Below are positions 1-5,661 of a stretch of DNA of 5,661 bases, piece by piece. A program made the position numbers and the translations under genes. Numbering within the stretch: the first letter of the stretch is position 1; each line of letters starts with the position of its first letter. Below the pieces are notes generated by a model. That model ran no database searches and was not told the origin of the DNA. It saw only the letters and a program-made list of their open reading frames with translations. The DNA comes from an uncultured Sphingobacteriales bacterium (lineage in GTDB: Bacteria > Bacteroidota > Bacteroidia > Chitinophagales > Chitinophagaceae): contig CAMPKG010000223.1 of the NCBI GenBank assembly GCA_946887085.1, positions 1 through 5,661 on the forward strand, read 5' to 3'.

Positions 1-2150
1 CTTATATCCATCTCCTCAAGCAGGTTATGGGCTTTACCCATCTTGTCGATGATGAAGAGGATGAAACGTGCATCGGTATTAATGGTGCGCTTGTATGTTT
101 TATCGAAGGCGATATCGCCGCTCATTGCTTCCCAGTTACCATCGAAAGCAATACCGGCCCACTCGCCGTTGCCGTTTATCAGCGGGCTGCCCGAGTTGCC
201 ACCGGTAATATCGTTGGTAGTAATGAAGCAGGTTACCAGCTCACCTTTGCTGTTGGCATAACGGCCGTAGTCTTTTTTGTTGTAGAGGTCAACCAGCTCT
301 TGCGGCAGGTCGAACTCATCATCGCCCGGCTTGTATTTTTCCATGGCGCCGTCCAGCGTAGTATAGTAGTCGAAGTGAACGGCATCTTTCGGCTCGTAGC
401 TGGCTACTGTACCATAAGTGATGCGCATAGTGGAGTTGGCGTCGGGGTAGAAGAGTTTGCCCTCATTCATTTCCATCAGGCCTTTGATATATGTTTTTGC
501 CAGGTTCCTTTTCTTCGCACCGTAATCTTCGTATTTCTTTTTATAGTTCTCGTCGTAGTGATTTACAAAGCTGTAAGCATACAGGAAGGCAGGATCTTTA
601 TCCAGTTTTTCCAATGTAGGCTCCGCGATGAACGCATTGATACTGTTGCTGTCGAGCAGGAAGGTATTGCCGTAAACATGCTCTGCATAGTCATCAAAAA
701 CTTTATCCTGGTTGTTGTTACCGAATTTGCGGAAGATAACGCTCTGGAAAATGCTTGGATGCTGTGCTTTGTTCACATCGTTGTAATACATCTGTGTCAT
801 TTCAGCGAACAGCTCTTTATCCGTAGCCAGGTCGAAGGTCTTCATGATCGACTTGAAGTTGGTCTTCAGGTTCTTCGTGTGCATTTTCACCGTATCAGCA
901 TTCGGTTTGGCTTTAGCCAGCTCGTCATGCAGCGGAGCCAGTGAAGCAGCCAGGCGGCTCAGCACCGGCGCACGGAATGCCTCGCTATAGTAGGTCAGGT
1001 ACTTTGCGTATGGATGATAAGTGGCAACGAGGTTGTTGTACTGGGTGGTTAAATTCCTGTACTCAGATTTTCTATTCCTCACCGCCCATTGCGTGAATGC
1101 AGCCTCATTGGCTTTCTTCTGGTCAACAACTTTGAGGCGTTTCAGCTGCTCGGTCTGGCCGATGAAATACTTCCAGTAGTTGGAAACATTCTGGTAGCCC
1201 GAAGTAAGTTTCAGGTAAACCGATTTATCAGCATCCATGTGCTTGCGCATGATGGCAAGGCGCTTGTCGCGGATATTCACGATAGAAGGATTGGTTTCGC
1301 TCAGTGCAGTTTCGATACCACCGGAGATCTCGTAGCGGTTGGTGCGGCCGGGATAACCGAAGATCATAGCGAAGTCGCCCTCGTTCATGCCTTTGATGGA
1401 CACCGGCAGGTATTTCTTCGGACGGAATGGAACGTTGTCTTTAGAATATTCGGCAGGCTCATTGTTCTTGTCAGCATATACGCGGAACATAGAGAAGTCG
1501 GCAGTATGGCGAGGCCACATCCAGTTGTCAGTGTCGCCGCCGAATTTACCCAGTGATTTAGGCGGAGTACCTACCAGGCGAACATCCGTGTATTTTTTAT
1601 ACACCAGCAACAGATATTGGTTGCCGTTGAAGTACTCTTTTACCTGCGTCGTATATTTTTTATTCTGTGCACCGCGCTCCTCTATTTTCTTGCGGACCTC
1701 ATCCATTTTCTTATTCAGCTTATCGCCTTTCAGCTTTTTGGTAGCTGCCACTACCTCGTCGGTAACATCTTCAATATGATCGAGGAAAAGAGCAGTGATG
1801 CCCTGTGCAGGCAATTCCTGCGCATGGCTGTATGCCCAGAAACCGTTATCGAGGTAGTTTTTTTCTACAGAGCTCAGCCCGGCGATGGCGCCATAACCGC
1901 AGTGATGGTTGGTGATGAGCAGGCCGTTCGGAGAAATGATCTCGCCGGTGCAGCCACCGCCAAACTGAACCACCGCATCTTTCAGGCTGGCCTGGTTGAT
2001 GCTGTACAGATCCTCTTTAGAAAGTTTGAGACCCATGCGTTTCATGTCCTCGTAGTTCTTACCTATGAGGTGGGGGATCCACATACCCTCATCGGCCTGC
2101 GCGGCAAACATGCCGGCAGCTGCGAAGAGCGATAACAGTAATTTTTTCAT
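1..2150 (-). CDS. S46 family dipeptidyl-peptidase, DPP7-like (3' end cut by window edge)
   Basis: Exported serine exopeptidase that removes dipeptides from the free N-terminus of peptides in the periplasm or at the cell surface. The start ATG (2150-2148) opens a signal peptide: MKK, a hydrophobic stretch to residue 17, and an AQA|DEG cleavage site after residue 19. The chymotrypsin-like triad is visible: His83 in TNHHCGY, Asp218 in WPRHTAD, and Ser653 in GGNSGSP. N209 (DTDNW) and the Asn of SNYWK match residues that bind the substrate amino group in the family. The residue 18 after the catalytic serine is Gly671 (FDGNWEAMSGD). Family knowledge links Gly there to DPP7, which prefers hydrophobic P1 residues, and Arg to DPP11, which is Asp/Glu-specific. 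The 716 readable codons end in LLEEMDI, close to the usual C-terminus (about 710-720 residues), so only a few codons are missing. No Shine-Dalgarno; an A-rich leader precedes the ATG. Family assignment is very secure; subtype is inferred. Confidence 0.96.
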   Translation of the reverse strand, partial: MKKLLLSLFAAAGMFAAQADEGMWIPHLIGKNYEDMKRMGLKLSKEDLYSINQASLKDAVVQFGGGCTGEIISPNGLLITNHHCGYGAIAGLSSVEKNYLDNGFWAYSHAQELPAQGITALFLDHIEDVTDEVVAATKKLKGDKLNKKMDEVRKKIEERGAQNKKYTTQVKEYFNGNQYLLLVYKKYTDVRLVGTPPKSLGKFGGDTDNWMWPRHTADFSMFRVYADKNNEPAEYSKDNVPFRPKKYLPVSIKGMNEGDFAMIFGYPGRTNRYEISGGIETALSETNPSIVNIRDKRLAIMRKHMDADKSVYLKLTSGYQNVSNYWKYFIGQTEQLKRLKVVDQKKANEAAFTQWAVRNRKSEYRNLTTQYNNLVATYHPYAKYLTYYSEAFRAPVLSRLAASLAPLHDELAKAKPNADTVKMHTKNLKTNFKSIMKTFDLATDKELFAEMTQMYYNDVNKAQHPSIFQSVIFRKFGNNNQDKVFDDYAEHVYGNTFLLDSNSINAFIAEPTLEKLDKDPAFLYAYSFVNHYDENYKKKYEDYGAKKRNLAKTYIKGLMEMNEGKLFYPDANSTMRITYGTVASYEPKDAVHFDYYTTLDGAMEKYKPGDDEFDLPQELVDLYNKKDYGRYANSKGELVTCFITTNDITGGNSGSPLINGNGEWAGIAFDGNWEAMSGDIAFDKTYKRTINTDARFILFIIDKMGKAHNLLEEMDI

Positions 2151-2192
2151 TTGTATTTGTTTCGTTTTAATAAAAAGACAACTTAAGAGCCG

Positions 2193-2224
2193 CAAAAATA
2201 GTGAATCGCGGCCTAAAGGGCTAA
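2193..2224 (-). promoter_or_regulatory. Likely Bacteroidota promoter for the S46 peptidase gene
   Basis: Read on the minus strand, 2200-2193 is TATTTTTG, a perfect match to the Bacteroidota -7 consensus TAnnTTTG. Twenty bases upstream, TTAG at 2224-2221 is a one-mismatch version of the -33 TTTG element. Transcription would start near 2186, giving a leader of about 35 bases before the ATG at 2150. Its place in the only sizeable gap before the peptidase gene supports separate transcription from lptC. The -33 half is weak. Confidence 0.5.
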
Positions 2225-2238
2225 CATATATGGGTTAG
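2221..2238. repeat. Imperfect dyad (CTAAC / GTTAG) between lptC and the peptidase gene
   Basis: The arms CTAAC and GTTAG flank an 8-base AT-rich centre. The feature lies 24 bases past the lptC stop codon and overlaps the candidate -33 element of the next gene. With only five stem pairs and no T-run afterwards it is a poor intrinsic terminator. It could be an operator-like site or chance. Confidence 0.2.
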
Positions 2239-2261
2239 AAATCAGGGGATATTATGCCTTG

Positions 2262-2849
2262 TTATTCAGACACTTCGCTTTTGTTTACCCGGACAACGCC
2301 CTTAGGGTTCTTTATTTCGTACCAGGTAAAGTCCTCATTGGCTTCGAGGCCATCGCCAAACATCACCTGCGTGGGTGTAGTGATGCGCACGAATTTCTCG
2401 GTGTAGAACCTCCGGATCCCCTGGTGCCATACCAGCTCTTCCGTGTTCAGCTTTTCGCCTTTTTTGTTTACCACCACTATGCTGTCGCGTATCAGGATGT
2501 TGCCCTGTTTTTCGTACCAGCGAGCGTAGCGGGCGGTAAGGGTACTGTTCACCCTTAGTGAATCATCAAAAAATTCAACCTTCAACCCTTTCTTCATATC
2601 CACGAAGGGTGGCTTGGCCAACTCATTGCGCACGAATTCTTTTGAATACAACCGCGCTTTGGTATGTCCGCTTTCGCTATACAGGATGGTCACTTCATAG
2701 GCTTTGTCCTCCTGCATGCTCTGCTTGCCCACCAGCTTGTCTATTTCTTTAGGATCGTTGCGGCAGGCCGAAAACAACAGCAAAAACAAAACACCCGGAA
2801 AAACGATCCGGGTTATTTGTAAATGATATGTTGGTGCGATCTTAATCAT
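2262..2849 (-). CDS. lptC: LPS export ABC transporter periplasmic lipoprotein LptC
   Basis: LptC links the inner-membrane LptBFG transporter to the periplasmic LptA bridge that carries lipopolysaccharide to the outer membrane. The protein has 195 residues, usual for the family. Residues 12-28 form a hydrophobic signal ending in a lipobox (LFSAC), so Cys29 should be lipidated after cleavage. The mature start CRNDPKEIDKL fits the C-x-N-D-x-K-E pattern I know from Bacteroidota LptC proteins. The rest alternates short beta-strands, for example the stretch ending LTARYARWYEKQGNILIRD and later ELVWHQGIRRFYTEKFVRI, as expected for an LptA/LptC-type beta-jellyroll. The ATG at 2849-2847 overlaps the stop of the upstream barrel gene by 8 bases, and an AGG sits only one base before it, so translational coupling is likely. 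Identity is strong from the lipoprotein start, length and strand pattern, though no structure-level test was possible. Confidence 0.88.
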   Translation of the reverse strand: MIKIAPTYHLQITRIVFPGVLFLLLFSACRNDPKEIDKLVGKQSMQEDKAYEVTILYSESGHTKARLYSKEFVRNELAKPPFVDMKKGLKVEFFDDSLRVNSTLTARYARWYEKQGNILIRDSIVVVNKKGEKLNTEELVWHQGIRRFYTEKFVRITTPTQVMFGDGLEANEDFTWYEIKNPKGVVRVNKSEVSE

Positions 2850-4116
2850 ACCTGCGCTTTACGAACCAGCGGTCGTTTAATGAAATGCCCAGCGAGAAGC
2901 GGGTGAAAGTTTCGCGGAGCAAGCCGTTTGCGGTAGTACCCCTGCTGCCGATCTCGAAAGCTGTATGAATCCTGTCTGTTGCACGGCGGAAAGGCAGGCT
3001 CATACCTACTGTCCCGGAATAATAGTTGATGTTCGTTCCGCGGAGATAGATGTGATCTTGCCCGTATGAAAAACCTATCCTATAGGTTACACGGTCGAAA
3101 TAGCGGGTAATGCTGGCCATGTTGGGAGTATACTCTCCACCAACGCTTACTTTGTAGGCATTATCGGCAACCGAATCAGCAGCGCCGAAATTCCGGAAAT
3201 CGCTCCAGTTAGCACCGGTAAAGTCAATACCGGCCATCCATTTGTCGATACCTACAAGGTGAAAACCGGCACTGTAGGTCATGGGTATGGTAGTGGTATT
3301 TTTTACGTTCGTGAGGCGGTATGCCGTGTCGTAAATGCTGGGGTCGGCGCTTGATACCGAATACCAGTATTCATCGCGGCGGGCTGTGATATTTTGCGAA
3401 GCGGCAAATGTTGCCCCTGCGCGCATACCGAGCTTTTTGCTGAAATTGGTTTCGTATAGGGCGCCTGCCTTCCAATAAATGCCGCCTATTTTGGTGGAAT
3501 TGGCGAAACGCGCGTGATTGACCTTGAATGTGTCAATGCCGGTAATTTCTTTAAAATGGTTAATGGTGCCAAAGATATACCCGAAGTTAGCGCCCAGGCT
3601 GAAGCCTTTATACCTGTAGCCCGCACCAATGAAACCGTAATTAGTGCCACCATTGCCATTGAAGGTATTGAGCGATCTACCTACACCAACCGCGTTCACC
3701 GTGTCTTGCAGCAAATAGTAAACACGGGTATTAGGCTTAAGACCAAAAGCGATACCGCCATTTTTGCCAATCGGTATTCCCACGTTCAGGTGGGTTAATG
3801 TGGCCATACCGGTAGTGTACTTATCACTAGCCGTCCTGACACTGCGGGTGCTGCCCTCGCCCCCGGCCTCATAAGTGGTGAGGCGAATAGCTGCATAAGA
3901 TGCCGGGTTATCCGTGTTTACTGCAAAAGGGTTGTTATACGCGCTGGAAATAGAACCCATACCCTTTAGCAGGGTGTTGACGCCATTTCTTTGTTCCCCG
4001 ATACCGAACCTTGAATAAGGTGAATTTTCACCAACTAAATTTTGAGCTACCGCCGAAAAACCTGCTAAAAAACAAACAACTAGGGTAAGAAAATACTTAG
4101 CGTACAAATGGAACAT
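2842..4116 (-). CDS. Putative outer-membrane beta-barrel protein, function unknown (FadL/PorV-like)
   Basis: 424 residues with a signal peptide (hydrophobic residues 9-22, AVA|Q cleavage after residue 24). The mature protein opens with GENSPYSRFGIGEQ (30-42) and a NPASYAA segment (70-76), resembling the N-terminal NPA motif of FadL/OMPP1- and PorV-type barrels. The remainder is a run of amphipathic strands rich in Gly, Tyr and Phe, such as NYGFIGAGYRYKGFSLGANF and YRIGFSYG, ending in a strand FTRFSLGISLNDRWFV. There is no cysteine outside the signal peptide. These traits indicate an outer-membrane barrel. It may transport a hydrophobic substrate, but nothing in the sequence identifies one. 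The ATG overlaps the 3' end of coaX by 20 bases and its stop overlaps the lptC start, so it sits in the middle of a coupled operon. Localisation is confident; function is not known to me. Confidence 0.85.
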   Translation of the reverse strand: MFHLYAKYFLTLVVCFLAGFSAVAQNLVGENSPYSRFGIGEQRNGVNTLLKGMGSISSAYNNPFAVNTDNPASYAAIRLTTYEAGGEGSTRSVRTASDKYTTGMATLTHLNVGIPIGKNGGIAFGLKPNTRVYYLLQDTVNAVGVGRSLNTFNGNGGTNYGFIGAGYRYKGFSLGANFGYIFGTINHFKEITGIDTFKVNHARFANSTKIGGIYWKAGALYETNFSKKLGMRAGATFAASQNITARRDEYWYSVSSADPSIYDTAYRLTNVKNTTTIPMTYSAGFHLVGIDKWMAGIDFTGANWSDFRNFGAADSVADNAYKVSVGGEYTPNMASITRYFDRVTYRIGFSYGQDHIYLRGTNINYYSGTVGMSLPFRRATDRIHTAFEIGSRGTTANGLLRETFTRFSLGISLNDRWFVKRRYD

Positions 4117-4840
4117 TATAGTTCAGGATTAGATTTAGTCCCTTGAGCAACAAGTCAGGGTCTGCAAATATCTTACTTTTCACCTTGGTTGCAAAAAAGG
4201 GCAAATCCCCCCCAGTTAATATAGCGTTAAAATCAGCATATTGCGAAGAGAAATCTGCGATCATTCCGTCGATCTCTGCAGCTATGCCGTATACTGCGCC
4301 GCTTCGCATACAGGTTTCGGTATCGTAGCCCAGCAACAACAATTCACCCTCTAGTTTCACTTCGGGAAGCCTGTCTGTAAATTCGTGCATGGCCTTCAGG
4401 CGCATGTGCAGGCCCGGCGAAATGGCACCGCCGCGAAATGTTTTATTCTTCTGGATGAAATTATAGGTGACGCAAGTGCCAATACTGATAACGAGATTAT
4501 TTTTATCCGGGTTCAGCATATGGGCGCCTACGGCAAGACCCAGCCTGTCCGCACCCAGAGTATCGGGCGAGGAATAAGCATTCATTATAGGCACGCGGGT
4601 ATTGTTGTTCAGCTTCAAAAATGCCTTGAGCTTATCGCTCATCAGGTGCTCTGCTTCCGATGTATGATTGGTAACTGCGCACATAATGCCTTTTTCAGGC
4701 TTGTGACTATCAATAAGCGCGGCAATAGCACTCGCGGCTTCGTCGGCAGAAAAATTACGGTTTTCAACCTGTTTTTCGCTATCGTAGATAGCTGCTTTTA
4801 CCCTGGTGTTTCCCCAGTCAACGCAAAGATTTACAGACAT
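4097..4840 (-). CDS. coaX: Type III pantothenate kinase (CoaX)
   Basis: Cytoplasmic enzyme that phosphorylates pantothenate with ATP, the first step of CoA synthesis. The 247-residue length is typical. It belongs to the ASKHA fold: the phosphate-binding DWGNTR lies at residues 8-13, the catalytic GADR at 96-99 (Asp98 as general base by family knowledge), a GT motif at 121-122, and GGAISPGLHMRLKAMHEFT from 137, with ILTGGD near the C-terminus. The ending DLLLKGLNLILNYN is typical of Bacteroidota CoaX. Odd point: the usual DxGT motif reads SIGT, so Ser119 replaces a conserved Asp, and TxD/E reads TYN (Asn127). The reading frame is intact, so this is substitution rather than decay. No Shine-Dalgarno precedes the ATG. 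The gene starts 86 bases after the LON-domain gene and its 3' end overlaps the barrel gene by 20 bases. Confidence 0.94.
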   Translation of the reverse strand: MSVNLCVDWGNTRVKAAIYDSEKQVENRNFSADEAASAIAALIDSHKPEKGIMCAVTNHTSEAEHLMSDKLKAFLKLNNNTRVPIMNAYSSPDTLGADRLGLAVGAHMLNPDKNNLVISIGTCVTYNFIQKNKTFRGGAISPGLHMRLKAMHEFTDRLPEVKLEGELLLLGYDTETCMRSGAVYGIAAEIDGMIADFSSQYADFNAILTGGDLPFFATKVKSKIFADPDLLLKGLNLILNYNVPFVR

Positions 4841-4871
4841 GTTGGGTCGATTTTGACGTAACGGAATGAGC

Positions 4872-4901
4872 CTAAAATAGCCAAAAAATCAGAAAGGCAA
4901 C
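4872..4901 (-). promoter_or_regulatory. Possible promoter for the coaX-barrel-lptC operon
   Basis: On the minus strand 4879-4872 reads TATTTTAG, one mismatch from the TAnnTTTG -7 element, with GTTG (4901-4898) 18 bases upstream as a weak -33 partner. The predicted start of transcription is about 25-30 bases before the coaX ATG. The 86-base gap is AT-rich and shows no clear terminator, so read-through from the LON-domain gene is equally possible. Confidence 0.3.
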
Positions 4902-4926
4902 AATACCGGATGAATTTTTCCCTTTT

Positions 4927-5571
4927 CTATACCTCAAGATCGCCCAACGAAAGATCCTGAAAATGACCGTTCAGCTGTATACGGGCTTTTACTTTTTCTA
5001 GATCCTGCACAACCTTGGTCATATTGTCCAGGTGTCTGCGCAGGTACTCCAGCCGCTGTATTTCCGTGAAAATACACAGCAGTTCGTACTCCTGTTCCCT
5101 GGACAGGCCAACGAAATGCGCTATTTCGTATGATACCATTTCCCTTTTATGTACCGGGAACTTCTCCGTAGCATTCAGAAACGCGTAAAGCCGTTTCACC
5201 TCGCCAAAAACGTGGTTGGCCAGTTTGGAATCGCCGTGGGTCATTATGTTCTGCGGATAATTGACGATAGCGCCTGAATAAAGTTTGTCAGGTATCTCCT
5301 TCACTACCTCCAGTACGCGAAAGATACTTTTCCCTGTTGTGCGAATGTCCATTTCTCCATTGTCATACTCTTTCACAAGCTCGGTCACTTCCATCAGGGT
5401 GCCGTACTGTTCAATGCGTTTTTCCAGCACAGAAGGAATCCCGAAGTCTTTTTTCTCGGCAATACATTCACGAATAAGTTGTTTGTAGCGTGGTTCGAAT
5501 ATGTGCAGGTTCAGGGGCTCGCCCGGATAAACCACTATGTTTAAAGGGAAGATTGGTACAAAATTGATCAT
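4927..5571 (-). CDS. Stand-alone LON peptidase substrate-binding (N-terminal) domain protein
   Basis: 214 residues matching the LON N-terminal domain (PF02190 type) without the AAA+ ATPase or Ser-Lys protease parts of true Lon (about 800 residues). The hallmark start is present: IFPLNIVVYPGEPLNLHIFEP at residues 7-27, followed by RY. Residues about 30-115 form the beta-rich core, with FGI, YGTLMEVTE and the TGKSIFRVLEV strand. Residues about 118-203 are charged and probably helical, including EQEYELLCIFTEIQRLEYLRR. There is no signal peptide, so it should be cytoplasmic. Such single-domain proteins are common in bacteria but their role is unsettled; substrate or peptide binding is assumed from Lon. 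The ATG at 5571-5569 is chosen because the domain begins directly after it; purine-rich AAAGAAG lies just upstream. It is the first gene seen in the cluster, 86 bases before coaX. Confidence 0.92.
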   Translation of the reverse strand: MINFVPIFPLNIVVYPGEPLNLHIFEPRYKQLIRECIAEKKDFGIPSVLEKRIEQYGTLMEVTELVKEYDNGEMDIRTTGKSIFRVLEVVKEIPDKLYSGAIVNYPQNIMTHGDSKLANHVFGEVKRLYAFLNATEKFPVHKREMVSYEIAHFVGLSREQEYELLCIFTEIQRLEYLRRHLDNMTKVVQDLEKVKARIQLNGHFQDLSLGDLEV

Positions 5572-5593
5572 CGTTTGCTTCTTTATTCTTCAA

Positions 5594-5621
5594 TTGCGAC
5601 AGCCGCACCCTCGTGCTGCAA
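5594..5621 (-). other. Potential hairpin in the leader of the LON-domain gene
   Basis: On the minus strand TTGC-AGC-AC, a GAGG loop, then GT, GCT and GCAA can pair, with 3-base bulges (GCG and GTC) on the 3' side. A GCAC-GAGG-GTGC core is an alternative fold. It lies inside the predicted 5' leader, 22 bases before the ATG. The pairing was judged by eye and matches no riboswitch or leader family that I recognise. Confidence 0.25.
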
Positions 5622-5648
5622 CGCGTGTCTCTGCCAAAGCAGGAAGAA

Positions 5649-5656
5649 CAAATATA
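5649..5656 (-). promoter_or_regulatory. Likely -7 element of the LON-domain gene promoter
   Basis: TATATTTG on the minus strand is a perfect TAnnTTTG match. The -33 partner would fall beyond the window edge. Transcription would begin near 5642, leaving a leader of about 70 bases before the ATG at 5571. Confidence 0.45.
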
Positions 5657-5661
5657 CAAAC

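Noticed and set aside
27..944. 305-codon open frame on the plus strand
   Set aside because: It lies wholly antisense to the S46 peptidase, whose triad and family motifs are unmistakable. Its translation is a low-information mix rich in Val, Phe and Ile with no domain pattern.
1089..2135. Plus-strand open frames (1089-1556, 1387-1779, 1617-2135)
   Set aside because: All are antisense to the N-terminal half of the S46 gene and overlap each other; no recognisable motifs.
2259..2752. Plus-strand open frames opposite lptC
   Set aside because: Mirror frames of a well-supported gene, without motifs or upstream signals of their own.
3514..3798. 94-codon plus-strand frame inside the barrel gene
   Set aside because: Antisense to strand-patterned barrel sequence and no coding character.
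4143..4861. Plus-strand frames opposite coaX (4143-4328 and 4385-4861)
   Set aside because: Antisense to conserved CoaX motifs; no family resemblance.
4841..4926. Intrinsic terminator between the LON-domain gene and coaX
   Set aside because: T-rich runs are present on the minus strand but no GC-rich stem precedes them.
5468..5659. 63-codon minus-strand frame overlapping the start of the LON-domain gene
   Set aside because: It needs a TTG start sitting on the putative promoter, and runs out of frame through the conserved LON N-terminus.
5572..5661. tRNA or small RNA in the upstream leader
   Set aside because: No cloverleaf, T-loop sequence or acceptor pairing can be drawn.

Overview
The window looks like chromosomal core DNA of a member of the Bacteroidota, most likely near Chitinophagaceae (order-level placement is inference). 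The evidence is an S46-family dipeptidyl-peptidase, an LptC made as a lipoprotein, an outer-membrane barrel protein carrying an 'SPYSRFGIGE' start, A-rich translation starts without Shine-Dalgarno sequences, and TAnnTTTG-type -7 promoter elements. All five genes lie on the minus strand, so the biological reading order runs from high to low coordinates. I see no RNA gene, mobile element, CRISPR array or plus-strand gene.

Reading order: (1) 5571-4927, a stand-alone LON substrate-binding-domain protein, preceded by a 90-base leader with a perfect TAnnTTTG element at the window edge. (2) After an 86-base gap, 4840-4097, type III pantothenate kinase (coaX), the first step of CoA synthesis. (3) 4116-2842, an uncharacterised outer-membrane beta-barrel protein that overlaps coaX by 20 bases. 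(4) 2849-2262, LptC, the periplasmic lipopolysaccharide-transport protein, overlapping the barrel gene by 8 bases. (5) After a 111-base gap with its own likely promoter, 2150 to the window edge, an exported S46 dipeptidyl-peptidase of the DPP7 type, lacking only its last few codons.

The coaX, barrel and lptC genes overlap and are very probably one translationally coupled operon joining a cofactor-synthesis gene to two cell-envelope genes. The peptidase is probably a separate unit that releases dipeptides in the periplasm from imported or degraded peptides. No new defence or mobile system is evident. The points most worth checking are two unusual residues in a conserved motif of the CoaX protein, the unknown job of the barrel protein beside lptC, and the specificity-determining glycine of the peptidase.
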